Part shown: positions 27,842-34,948 of the stretch, piece after piece
How the letters are laid out: each line of letters starts with the position of its first letter
Position numbering within the stretch: position 1 is the first letter of the stretch
Assembly: GCF_000427785.1 (NCBI RefSeq)
Contig: NZ_ATYR01000003.1
Location: 37,650-101,649, forward strand
DNA length: 64,000 bases
From: Massilia alkalitolerans DSM 17462
GTDB taxonomy: Bacteria; Pseudomonadota; Gammaproteobacteria; Burkholderiales; Burkholderiaceae_D
Direction of reading: 5' to 3'
Made by a program: the position numbers and the translations under genes
The notes under the pieces: generated by a model
Database searches by the model: none
Seen by the model: only the letters and a program-made list of their open reading frames with translations
What the model was told of the DNA's origin: nothing

Positions 27842-28891
27842 ATGTTGACCGACGTCAAAATTTGGCTGTACGAGTTTCCTAAGTGCGGGTACTTTACCTT
27901 TCGCGGCAATACACCTGCTTTGTTTGGTGGCATCTCCCAAACTTTTGACGCGCTCACTGCTTGGGCGCGCGGCAAGCAACTTGGGGAGACAGCGACGTTC
28001 TCGACCAAAGAGCCCGATGGAACAGTAGTCGGCGGCGCTTACTTTCTCGACATAGCCAAGCATACGAACGGCGATTTTCTCATCGGTGTCTGGAATCGCC
28101 TTCCGGGCAATAAGAACAACATCACATCAGTGGGGGTTGGTGACGTAGTAGGGAGCGCTTCGGCGGCCGAGACTGTCATCGATAGAAATAGAATCCCAGG
28201 TTTTGCAACGTATTTTTGGATCATGCCGGCAGAGCAACGCATTGCATGCCTTCGGCTGAAACATGAGACGCAGGGCCTTGATGCCTTTAAGAAGTACATG
28301 CTTTCGTTCCTCAAGAACATCAATCCGCAAAACGTGATTCAGGGGCCTCCTGGCCCAAATGGCGAGATCAACGTTGTAGGTTATCGCCCAGACACGACTA
28401 CTACCACACCGACTGGGGGCGCTTTTCCTAAACTTTCTGTAAAATCGATTGTGCTCTCCGGGGACATCACTTACCTTAGACACAACGCAGCCGCGATTGA
28501 CAAAGTGCTCAGCAAGACCACGTTGTCGTCCGAGTCTCCCGGAGATTTTCAACGCTGGCAAAAAGTGATGGACATCTCTCGGTTTCTGCGCAAACCACCT
28601 CCGCTACGCGAAGAGTCGTTGATCCGGATGGAGTTTCCGATGAGCTTTACCACCCAAGAGCTCGATGAGGCCATTGCCAGCTGGCAGGACCGGGAGGGAA
28701 ACAATGATGCCAGCGATCAAGATGATCTGGGTTTCCATTTGCGCACTGGTGAAACCAAATGGCTTAGCAAGAGTCAGGCTCGAATTGGGTATCAAATCGA
28801 CGTGATGTGGACCGACGCCGAGCTGGTCAACGTAACTACCCTGCTTTCGCAACTGCAGGTCTACCGCAGTGCAGTGCTTGCTCTAGGATGA
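27842..28891 (+). CDS. Prophage moron protein 1, unknown, candidate defence/exclusion gene
   Basis: A 349-residue soluble protein that I do not recognise. The N-terminal half (FPKCGYFTFRGNTPALFGGI, GGAYFLDIAKHTNGDFLIGVWNRLP, GFATYFWIMPAEQRIACLRLKHETQGLDAFKKYM) looks like a compact alpha/beta domain. A threonine-rich linker (about 185-195) leads to a second domain (KSIVLSGDITYLRHNAAAIDKVL ... VLALG). It has its own promoter, uses AT-richer codons than the host and the phage late genes, and is followed one base later by a four-helix membrane protein. The soluble-plus-membrane pair at a prophage edge resembles the RexA/RexB layout of lambda; no sequence relationship is claimed. Confidence 0.75.
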   Translation: MLTDVKIWLYEFPKCGYFTFRGNTPALFGGISQTFDALTAWARGKQLGETATFSTKEPDGTVVGGAYFLDIAKHTNGDFLIGVWNRLPGNKNNITSVGVGDVVGSASAAETVIDRNRIPGFATYFWIMPAEQRIACLRLKHETQGLDAFKKYMLSFLKNINPQNVIQGPPGPNGEINVVGYRPDTTTTTPTGGAFPKLSVKSIVLSGDITYLRHNAAAIDKVLSKTTLSSESPGDFQRWQKVMDISRFLRKPPPLREESLIRMEFPMSFTTQELDEAIASWQDREGNNDASDQDDLGFHLRTGETKWLSKSQARIGYQIDVMWTDAELVNVTTLLSQLQVYRSAVLALG

Positions 28892-28892
28892 T

Positions 28893-29402
28893 ATGAAATT
28901 TATGCGCTTTGGGATCGTCGTCGTAATAGCCTGGCTAGGCTATTACTTCGGCGCGCCCATAGCGCTTAAAGATCAGTGGCCGCTTTACGACGCGCTTCGG
29001 AATACGACATCGATCGTGTTCGGAATCATGGGCGCGTTGATTGCATTGGTCTACCCCGATGCCGTCAAAAATGCCTTACGTGGTGGGCAGCCGGCGCAAG
29101 CGGTCGATGGAGGGCTTGGGAAACTGATCACTCCTTGTGGTCACTCAGCATTGCTTCTGATCATGCTTGTCGTTCTCGCACCAGTTATCGCTTGGGTTGC
29201 GACCTTTGAGCCAGCTACGAGAGCGGCAGACATAACGACCCTTCAAAAGGTTTCGTTCTCACTATTCTGTGTGCTGTCTTATTGGCAGGTTGTAATTCTA
29301 CTGATGGTGCTCATCCCCTTTGATGAGATGTACTCGAAGGTGCACGATGACATCAGACGGGCTAGGTTGCGTCGCAATTTGCACAGTAACGGCCCTGGCT
29401 AA
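28893..29402 (+). CDS. Prophage moron protein 2, four-helix membrane protein
   Basis: A 169-residue inner-membrane protein with hydrophobic segments at about 7-22, 38-55, 86-105 and 123-142, and a basic cytoplasmic tail (DDIRRARLRRNLHSNGPG). No family recognised. The ATG is one base after the stop of the upstream gene and uses AGGA within its end, so the two are coupled and probably act together. Ion-channel-like effectors of abortive infection have this size and topology, but that role is only a hypothesis. Confidence 0.75.
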   Translation: MKFMRFGIVVVIAWLGYYFGAPIALKDQWPLYDALRNTTSIVFGIMGALIALVYPDAVKNALRGGQPAQAVDGGLGKLITPCGHSALLLIMLVVLAPVIAWVATFEPATRAADITTLQKVSFSLFCVLSYWQVVILLMVLIPFDEMYSKVHDDIRRARLRRNLHSNGPG

Positions 29403-29575
29403 TCGTTCGGACGTCGCTTACCGAAGAAACGACGTTAATGTCGTAAGCTTGGGAAGCCGTGCAGAGAATCTCATAACCATGCGGTTTTCGAACCCTTTCG
29501 CGCTCCACAAAATCCGCTGATCACCTCGCCTAAACGCTAGTATTCATGCGGCTCCTGTTCCCTTTGTGGAGCATT
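29403..29575. other. Short non-coding gap after the moron pair
   Basis: 173 bases between the plus-strand moron and the first minus-strand phage gene. No clear terminator, promoter or gene was seen. Confidence 0.4.
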
Positions 29576-29827
29576 TCAAGCGTTCGGCGGGAGCTTCGGG
29601 AACTCCCTTACGCACGGCTCGTCAGCCAAAGTTTTCCGGATCGACTCGAGCAGGCCTCCCTGCTGGCCAGGAAGAGTGCCAAGCATGCGCTGCAGCTGGT
29701 CAGCGTACAGGACGAGAGATCGCAGGCGCGCCACTTCCCACAGCACGGCTTTCATGTCTTCCGAGTCGAGATTGCGCGCCTGAATAGCTTCAAGGTCTGC
29801 GCGTGTCAGGGGCTTCTTGAATCGCAT
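29576..29827 (-). CDS. Small phage protein, unknown
   Basis: An 83-residue acidic/helical protein starting MRFKKPLTRADLEAIQARN and containing AVLWEVARLRSLVLYADQLQRML. The frame continues upstream to a GTG at 29905, but the ATG at 29827 fits the apparent N-terminus and avoids overlap with the divergent neighbour. No strong ribosome-binding sequence. Function unknown; small helical proteins like this are common at the ends of phage late operons. Confidence 0.55.
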   Translation of the reverse strand: MRFKKPLTRADLEAIQARNLDSEDMKAVLWEVARLRSLVLYADQLQRMLGTLPGQQGGLLESIRKTLADEPCVREFPKLPPNA

Positions 29828-29907
29828 CTGCCGAGTGTAGCACTGCTGAGCCAGGTCGCTGAATCCAGCCGAGTGGCATAATTCTGTGTCAGCCAGGAGC
29901 CCCACCC

Positions 29908-30267
29908 ATGTTCATCACACGCCGGCAGCACCCATCCATCGAGTTCATTCCCGCCGAAGGGCAGCAGGAACCACACCTGGTGCACTACTTCAGCGACCGG
30001 GGCGACCCGTTTAAGTCAGTGCTACCGCTGCTGGTGGAAGGTGCTGGGCAAGACGAAGAGCGTGTGTTCATGGTCGAGTCGCCCCTAAGCGAATTGGTCA
30101 GCTGGACGATCGAGCTCAACCGGCACCATGGCTTCCCCGATCGCGTGCTGATGGACGAGAAGCACCGAGCATTCTTCGAGGCGGTGAAGGCGTCGCTCTC
30201 AAGAGCAATTGCGAATATCGACGGGATCGAGTATGCCCGGCTGGATGAGCCGGATGAGGAAGGTTGA
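29908..30267 (+). CDS. Small phage protein, unknown
   Basis: A 119-residue protein (MFITRRQHPSIEFIPAEG ... LDEPDEEG), with mixed alpha/beta content and an acidic end. The ATG at 29908 is preceded by AGGAGCCCCACCC. It is divergent from the 83-residue gene and possibly expressed in the lysogen like the moron pair. Not recognised. Confidence 0.55.
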   Translation: MFITRRQHPSIEFIPAEGQQEPHLVHYFSDRGDPFKSVLPLLVEGAGQDEERVFMVESPLSELVSWTIELNRHHGFPDRVLMDEKHRAFFEAVKASLSRAIANIDGIEYARLDEPDEEG

Positions 30268-30310
30268 GCAGGATCAAGCCTGTGCTGTTGGTGGTTGGTA
30301 TGCTGGCCGG

Positions 30311-30547
30311 ATGATCAAGCGTACCGACCGCATGACTGCGTTCCACGTCGACCTGGCTGTCAATTTGGCCGGTTCGCATGGCGTTGCCGCAGGCGCTCGC
30401 GAGATGTTCCGGCTGGGCCTGCCGCTCGATCTAGCCCACCGAGTTCTGCTCAGGCCGCAGGAACGTCGGACTGATCGATCCGGGCCGCCTGCAGCGCGAC
30501 TAGATCAGCTTCAGCCGCCCGCAGCCGTGCCAGCTCCTGCGCGCTAA
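30311..30547 (+). CDS. Possible small protein overlapping the lysis operon end
   Basis: A 78-residue reading (MIKRTDRMTAFHVDLAVN) whose core GAREMFRLGLPLDLAHRVLLRPQERR resembles small betaproteobacterial proteins with a GVPLxVALRVL..P..RR pattern known to me from memory. Its last 98 bases run antisense to the 64-residue gene, so the C-terminus may not be natural. Weak candidate. Confidence 0.35.
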   Translation: MIKRTDRMTAFHVDLAVNLAGSHGVAAGAREMFRLGLPLDLAHRVLLRPQERRTDRSGPPAARLDQLQPPAAVPAPAR

Positions 30548-30644
30548 TCATCTGCAGCGGCGTCTCGTCTCCGGCGCTGCGGTGGATGGTGCACACATGG
30601 GTCACACCCTTGTCGGTGTAGGCGTGGAGCTCGAGCGTGCTCAT
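30450..30644 (-). CDS. Small phage protein after Rz
   Basis: A 64-residue protein (MSTLELHAYTDKGVTHVC ... LQAARIDQSDVPAA), a short beta segment followed by an alanine-rich helix. The ATG overlaps the Rz stop as ATGA, so it is the last gene of the lysis operon. Function unknown. Confidence 0.6.
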   Translation of the reverse strand: MSTLELHAYTDKGVTHVCTIHRSAGDETPLQMISAQELARLRAAEADLVALQAARIDQSDVPAA

Positions 30645-31144
30645 TTCGCGTTTACTTCCAGGCAGGCTTCGAAGCGCTCGACGACACGCTCATATCGCCG
30701 CACGAGTCCGCCAACGTCTGCGGCGATGCCGAGAAGATCAGCAGCAGTCTCTGGCACAATGCTCGGTCCTGTGCGGTCAGCCTGAGATCCGCCGGTAGCG
30801 GGTCGATCACCGGCCGGCGCGGCGGCTGGTACTGGCCCTGCTGGGCAGCGCAGCCGGTCATCGCCAGCGCGCATGCGACGCTGAGCAGCTTCAAGGTTCG
30901 TTGCATGTTCCTGCTCCTTTCGTAAGGCGGTGGTGTCTTGCTCCAGCAGGCGGGTGCGGAGACCTGACTCGATCGCCAGGTTGGCGAGGACCGCGGCGTC
31001 GCGCGCTTCCTTGCCGTCGGCCACGGCAGCGGCGTAGCCGGCGCGGTACTGGGCGGAGCCGTAGCTCCGCACGGCCAGCGCCCCTCCGAACAGCAGGAGC
31101 ACCAGCAGCACAGCGCCGACGAGCAGGCGCTCAAGCGAGTTCAT
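30641..31144 (-). CDS. Rz-like i-spanin
   Basis: A 167-residue inner-membrane spanin: an N-terminal membrane helix (about 7-25, LLVGAVLLVLLLFGGALAV) and a long periplasmic helix rich in A, E, R and Q (about 45-95), ending in a helical C-terminus. It links with the Rz1 lipoprotein to fuse inner and outer membranes at the last step of lysis. The ATG overlaps the lysin stop (ATGA). The Rz1 gene lies wholly inside it in another frame, which strongly supports the call. Confidence 0.88.
   Translation of the reverse strand: MNSLERLLVGAVLLVLLLFGGALAVRSYGSAQYRAGYAAAVADGKEARDAAVLANLAIESGLRTRLLEQDTTALRKEQEHATNLEAAQRRMRAGDDRLRCPAGPVPAAAPAGDRPATGGSQADRTGPSIVPETAADLLGIAADVGGLVRRYERVVERFEACLEVNAK
30652..30906 (-). 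CDS. Rz1-like o-spanin lipoprotein, embedded in Rz
   Basis: An 84-residue outer-membrane lipoprotein read in an alternative frame within the Rz gene. It starts MQRTLKLLSVACALAMTGC, with the lipobox cysteine at residue 19, followed by a proline-rich segment (QYQPPRRPVIDPLPADLRL) typical of Rz1. The embedded arrangement is the same as in lambda. Together with Rz it completes the spanin complex. Confidence 0.87.
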   Translation of the reverse strand: MQRTLKLLSVACALAMTGCAAQQGQYQPPRRPVIDPLPADLRLTAQDRALCQRLLLIFSASPQTLADSCGDMSVSSSASKPAWK

Positions 31145-31605
31145 TTCGCGTCCGGTGGAAGCTGATCGTAGAACTGCAGGTTGCGCGCCCGGATGGTGGC
31201 CTGCAGCTTCTTCGCGTAGTCGGGATCGGTTGCGTACCCGGCCTTCTGCAAAGCAGTCGCCCAGCCCATGCCGGTCGTTTCCTTGAAGCAGTCCCGATAG
31301 CGCGGGTTCGCCAGCAGGAAACGGCCGTGGTCGACCATGCTTTCGGCGTAGCTGGCATATGCTCGGAACTTGTCGGTGAGGCTGACGCTCTTCCCGCCGA
31401 TGTGCTCCGTGGTGCGGAAAGCTACGGTCAGACCGGTCCAGCTCTTGTCCGCTTTGATGCCGAAGAGGTTGTTACCGAGCGCGCGCGAACCCCATGCGGA
31501 TTCGAGCGCGGCCTGCGCCAGGATAATCGATGCCGGGATGCCGGTCTTACGCTGGCACGCCTGGGCCGCGCCGGCCAGCATGCCGATGAAAGCGCTCGGC
31601 GGCAT
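31141..31605 (-). CDS. Phage lysin, glucosaminidase (GH73) domain
   Basis: A 154-residue single-domain lysin of the mannosyl-glycoprotein endo-beta-N-acetylglucosaminidase/GH73 type, as in FlgJ. ASIILAQAALESAWGSRALGNNLFGIKAD contains the catalytic glutamate (ALESAWG). FRAYASYAESMVDHGRFLL and FKETTGMGWATALQKAGYATDPDYAKKL complete the fold. No signal peptide, so export relies on the holin. It lies between holin and Rz with overlapping stop/start codons on both sides. Confidence 0.9.
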   Translation of the reverse strand: MPPSAFIGMLAGAAQACQRKTGIPASIILAQAALESAWGSRALGNNLFGIKADKSWTGLTVAFRTTEHIGGKSVSLTDKFRAYASYAESMVDHGRFLLANPRYRDCFKETTGMGWATALQKAGYATDPDYAKKLQATIRARNLQFYDQLPPDAK

Positions 31606-31985
31606 CAGATCACCTCCTTCACGTCCTTGACGATCTCGGCCAGGTCGGCGTCCTTATGCTTGTCCAGGTACTTGAACAGCGCGCGGACCACCAACCAGCC
31701 CGGCAGGCCACATGCGAAAGCCAGGCCAAGAATGCCCATCAGACCAAAGACATCATCGACCCAGTGCTCCAGTCCCAAGGCTTTGACGACCGCCGCACCG
31801 CCACAGATGGAACCGACTACGGTGCAGATCAGTGAGATCCGCCATTCCTCATCGGTCTTCGGTTTGGTTTTGGCGTACACGATGTATGCAGCCAGACCGG
31901 CGCCAATACCACCGATGCCCACCAGGCCACCAAGCAGCTTCCAGCCAGCGACGCCTGCCGCAGTGCCTGAAATGGGTTCGCTCAT
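31605..31985 (-). CDS. Putative holin
   Basis: A 126-residue membrane protein with three hydrophobic segments (about 13-35, 48-65, 83-105) and a charged C-terminal tail (KYLDKHKDADLAEIVKDVKEVI). Size, topology and position immediately before the lysin fit a holin. MSEPISGTAAGVAGWKLLGG is a start familiar from other phage holins. An ATG five codons earlier (32000) is an alternative. A copy of the GTCTCA-N13-TGAGAC dyad lies 60-85 bases upstream and may control the lysis genes. Confidence 0.8.
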   Translation of the reverse strand: MSEPISGTAAGVAGWKLLGGLVGIGGIGAGLAAYIVYAKTKPKTDEEWRISLICTVVGSICGGAAVVKALGLEHWVDDVFGLMGILGLAFACGLPGWLVVRALFKYLDKHKDADLAEIVKDVKEVI

Positions 31986-32044
31986 TAAGTTTTCTTTCAT
32001 AAGGTGATTGGTTCCTGCGAAGTCCACAGTGTCCCCGTCACCTT

Positions 32045-32069
32045 GTCTCATTTCTAGGAAAGTTGAGAC
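32045..32069. promoter_or_regulatory. Late-region dyad copy 1 (lysis)
   Basis: GTCTCA-N13-TGAGAC with spacer TTTCTAGGAAAGT. It lies in the 131-base gap between the amidase-fold gene and the holin. Two further copies with near-identical spacers are at 44889 and 49713. Candidate binding site for the phage late activator. Confidence 0.65.
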
Positions 32070-32116
32070 TATTTCACTGGGCCGTATTGAAGCGGGTGGA
32101 CGTAAAAAACCCGCTA

Positions 32117-32548
32117 TCAAGCGGGTTGGCGGAAAAGCGTGATTGCACTCGCGAGCGTGCTCGGGTCGTACCGCCAGGGATCAGGGAAGCCAAGCGCTGC
32201 AGCGACAGCCTCGGAGCAGAACCAGCGCTTGCGGCTGTGCGGAATGGCGGCCAGCACGAATTGCAGATTGCCCACGACGTCGTACTTGGCGCCGCGGTGC
32301 GCTACGAACCAGTCGACCGCAGTCGCCTCAAGATGCGCCGGCAGATCGACCAAGTCCCACTTCGCCGGATCGAAGTCGATCAGCTTGGAGCGCACGCCAC
32401 CGTCTTCGAACGATGCCGACCAGGCGCGGCCGGTCGACACCACCAGCTCAACGTGCGAGTACGGCGAGCTGGTCCACCACCGCACCAAGCGGTTGTAGAT
32501 GCCGGCGACACCTGGGCGCGTGCCCTTATAGAAGGCGGCGCGCAGCAT
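32117..32548 (-). CDS. Permuted NlpC/P60-like (papain-fold) phage protein
   Basis: A 143-residue protein with YSHVELVVS (histidine) in the N-terminal half and RKRWFCSEAVAAALG (cysteine) in the C-terminal half, the order expected for circularly permuted NlpC/P60-type hydrolases. A peptidoglycan hydrolase acting during DNA entry, or a tail-tip assembly protease, are possible roles. Start TGATG-overlaps the upstream gene. Distal tail region, before the lysis block. Confidence 0.65.
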   Translation of the reverse strand: MLRAAFYKGTRPGVAGIYNRLVRWWTSSPYSHVELVVSTGRAWSASFEDGGVRSKLIDFDPAKWDLVDLPAHLEATAVDWFVAHRGAKYDVVGNLQFVLAAIPHSRKRWFCSEAVAAALGFPDPWRYDPSTLASAITLFRQPA

Positions 32549-33039
32549 CACAGTCCCGCAGCAGTGATGAACAGCTGATCGAGCTTGGCGGCATCGAGCC
32601 CCAGCGCCTCGCCGATCTGGATCACCAGCGGGCGAGTGCGCACGAACTCGAGCGAGTCTTCCCACTCGATTTGGGCCATGCGGCGCTGAACCGGGTCGGG
32701 AATGGCGTCGATGGCGGGCTGAACGTTATCGAGCAGTTCTGCCATGAGCAGCGCCTGTCGCGCCTGCCGGCGGGTGACGGTCTGCGGCACGATTATTACT
32801 TGCTCGCCCGGCAGCGGTGGCGGCAGCAGCTCCAGGCTGTCGCGCGCCTCGTTGGCGCGGTAGTTGACCCAGGCCGGAGCGAGGGTCTCGTCGATGACGA
32901 TCATGCGGTCGGCGTGTCCGTCCGGCGGCACTTGCAGGTAGCAGCCGTCGAGCGCGCCTTCAGGGGTGAAGGTAACGTAGCGCAGCGGTTGCGGCTCGGC
33001 TGGCAGTTCTGGAGTGATTGGGGTGTCGAGGTTATCCAT
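32548..33039 (-). CDS. Phage tail-region protein, fibre-assembly type
   Basis: A 163-residue acidic protein. Its C-terminal half (TRRQARQALLMAELLDNVQPAIDAI, RRMAQIEWEDSLEFVRTRPLVIQIGEALGLDAAKLDQLF) resembles small proteins that follow tail-fibre genes, where they may act as assembly chaperones. Located directly after the fibre-like gene. Function inferred from position. Confidence 0.6.
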   Translation of the reverse strand: MDNLDTPITPELPAEPQPLRYVTFTPEGALDGCYLQVPPDGHADRMIVIDETLAPAWVNYRANEARDSLELLPPPLPGEQVIIVPQTVTRRQARQALLMAELLDNVQPAIDAIPDPVQRRMAQIEWEDSLEFVRTRPLVIQIGEALGLDAAKLDQLFITAAGL

Positions 33040-34028
33040 TAGGCGACTTTCGTGATGTTCAACTCGGTATAGGTCTCGTTCACGCCACTCACGCTCACCG
33101 CATTGCCCAGGCCGGTGCTGGTGGTAGCCTGACCCGTGTAATGTCGGACGGAGAAGGTCTTAGCTGTCGTGAGCACGATGCGGCCCATGAACGCGGACGA
33201 GCTCTGTACGCCGCCGGCAGGGGATGCGTACTCCGAACTCCCAACCAGGGCAGGGGTGCCATCCGTGACGTTGTAGAGCGACGCGCGGTGATAGCCCACC
33301 GCATGCGCCGGGGCGCGGCCCTGGATTTCGTAGGTTCCAGGCTGAATCGTGACTTGGTTGCCCGACAGCGTCACGCCGGCAGTGTTGTAATCGGTCGTGT
33401 TCAGAGTTCGGGTCTGCTCACCCGTCACATTCGTGCCGCCGCTTACTCCGGAGGATTTGCGGTCGCTAAACTTGGCAGACGGATTGATCGCTGCAGCCCC
33501 GGTGTCGCCCTTGTCTCCGGTGCGCTGGAGATGAAGTATCACAGGATCGTTCTCTGCAAACAGCCCATTCTCCAGCACGTAGCTAACAGCGAAGTAGCCG
33601 TACTTGCCGCCGGCATCCTCTGTGTAGGAAGTGATGTTGTAAATCGCAAACGTAGACGGATCGCTTTGCTTGACGATCCTCAGCGTGCCTTTGACGGCAC
33701 TCGAAGACGTGGAGATCGCGTTGAGGATCGCTTTGACCGAAACGCCCTGAAGGTTCTTCGTGTCTATGAGCAGGACCGTCGCCTCGTTGGAGAATGCGAG
33801 GTGCCCGCCCGATGCCGTACCGACAGCGCCGCCGATGGCAGCGGCCGGACTGTTGAAGAGGTAAGGTAGCGCATACGCCCCTCCCGCTGCGATGGAGTTG
33901 AGGTTGGCGACGAGGCCGACCAGTTCACTGACGAAGTTGATCAGCCAGGTGATGAAAGCGTCGACGCGCTGCGCGAACGTGGCGCGGTCCCCGCGCTGGG
34001 GCGCCGCCGGCGGTGGTGTAAGTGCCAT
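33039..34028 (-). CDS. Putative tail fibre / receptor-binding protein
   Basis: A 329-residue protein. The N-terminus has a helical segment (FITWLINFVSELVGLVANLNSIA) likely to form a trimeric coiled coil. A short collagen-like GDKGDTGAAA run (about 175) separates it from a beta-rich C-terminal domain (TVTIQPGTYEIQGRAPAH, GRIVLTTAKTFSVRHYTGQ) of C1q/TNF-like appearance. This is the organisation of many short fibres. It is the last large structural gene before the small distal genes and probably determines host binding. Confidence 0.7.
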   Translation of the reverse strand: MALTPPPAAPQRGDRATFAQRVDAFITWLINFVSELVGLVANLNSIAAGGAYALPYLFNSPAAAIGGAVGTASGGHLAFSNEATVLLIDTKNLQGVSVKAILNAISTSSSAVKGTLRIVKQSDPSTFAIYNITSYTEDAGGKYGYFAVSYVLENGLFAENDPVILHLQRTGDKGDTGAAAINPSAKFSDRKSSGVSGGTNVTGEQTRTLNTTDYNTAGVTLSGNQVTIQPGTYEIQGRAPAHAVGYHRASLYNVTDGTPALVGSSEYASPAGGVQSSSAFMGRIVLTTAKTFSVRHYTGQATTSTGLGNAVSVSGVNETYTELNITKVA

Positions 34029-34948
34029 TAGATTAATCCTTGAACGTTAAGAGAAAGTTGGCAGCGCCCCGGCCCGTCGGCGGAAATCTCGGCGCTGCCA
34101 AGGCCGAAGACGCGCAGGAAGCCGTACTCCTGCAACCCGGATGCGATCCATACCGCAGGTACATCGAGGACGCTGCGAATGATGTCTGTGACAGCGTTCG
34201 CCTCCGACACATCGAGGTGCGCGGACGCCGACATGTCCATCGCGGTCTTGCGGCGCTTGATGGACGTCCTCCCGAAGTCGTCGGTCTTGATGTAGCTGTA
34301 GGTCTTCGGCTTGGCCTTGGCGCCGTACTGAGTTCTGCCCAGCGACCGGAGATCGCCGATGGCGAGCACTCCGCACTTGACCGCGCCGCCGGCAGAGGAC
34401 AGCGTCAGGGTCAGCTCCGCGCTGTTGTATTGCTCGATGTCGCTGGCGAGGAAGTCGGTCAGCGGCTTGAAGCGGTCGAAGAAATACTCGTCATAGTCGG
34501 CCGGCTGCGAACCCTCCAGCTGCCCGGTGTAGCTGTAGATCACAACCCCGCTGGGCGCATCCTTGACGGTGATCGAGATCGACCCGGCATCCACCCCGGC
34601 CAAATACAGGCCGGAGAAGCTGCCCGGGCGCAGCACGACGGTCAGCGGCGAGGCAGCGACCGTTTGGGTGCTCACCTCTTCGTCGAACATTGCCCACCGG
34701 TTCGTGGGGCCAATATCGAGCCAGTACACGGTCGTGCCAGCACGGTTCGTCACATCGTCCGGGTTCTTCCCGGTATGCGGCGTCATGCACTGGTAGATGC
34801 GGTGCGTGGCAGGGCTGATGCAGAAGGCGTCCTTCACGTACGCTGTGCCAGCAGCCCATGCGGCGTAGTCGGCCTCCGGCACCGTGCTGCTGATGAGAGT
34901 CGTGTTATCGACCTCCACCGGCACCAAAACACTCAACGAAGGCGTCAT
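34028..34948 (-). CDS. Phage tail protein, unknown
   Basis: A 306-residue protein with a carbohydrate-binding-like N-terminal part (AAGTAYVKDAFCISPATHRIYQCM) and a beta-rich middle (GSISITVKDAPSGVVIYSY). The C-terminal segment (RTQYGAKAKPKTYSYIKTDDFGRTSIKRRKTA) is seen in distal tail proteins. Its stop and start overlap the neighbours. Probably a distal tail or baseplate-hub component. Confidence 0.65.
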   Translation of the reverse strand: MTPSLSVLVPVEVDNTTLISSTVPEADYAAWAAGTAYVKDAFCISPATHRIYQCMTPHTGKNPDDVTNRAGTTVYWLDIGPTNRWAMFDEEVSTQTVAASPLTVVLRPGSFSGLYLAGVDAGSISITVKDAPSGVVIYSYTGQLEGSQPADYDEYFFDRFKPLTDFLASDIEQYNSAELTLTLSSAGGAVKCGVLAIGDLRSLGRTQYGAKAKPKTYSYIKTDDFGRTSIKRRKTAMDMSASAHLDVSEANAVTDIIRSVLDVPAVWIASGLQEYGFLRVFGLGSAEISADGPGRCQLSLNVQGLI

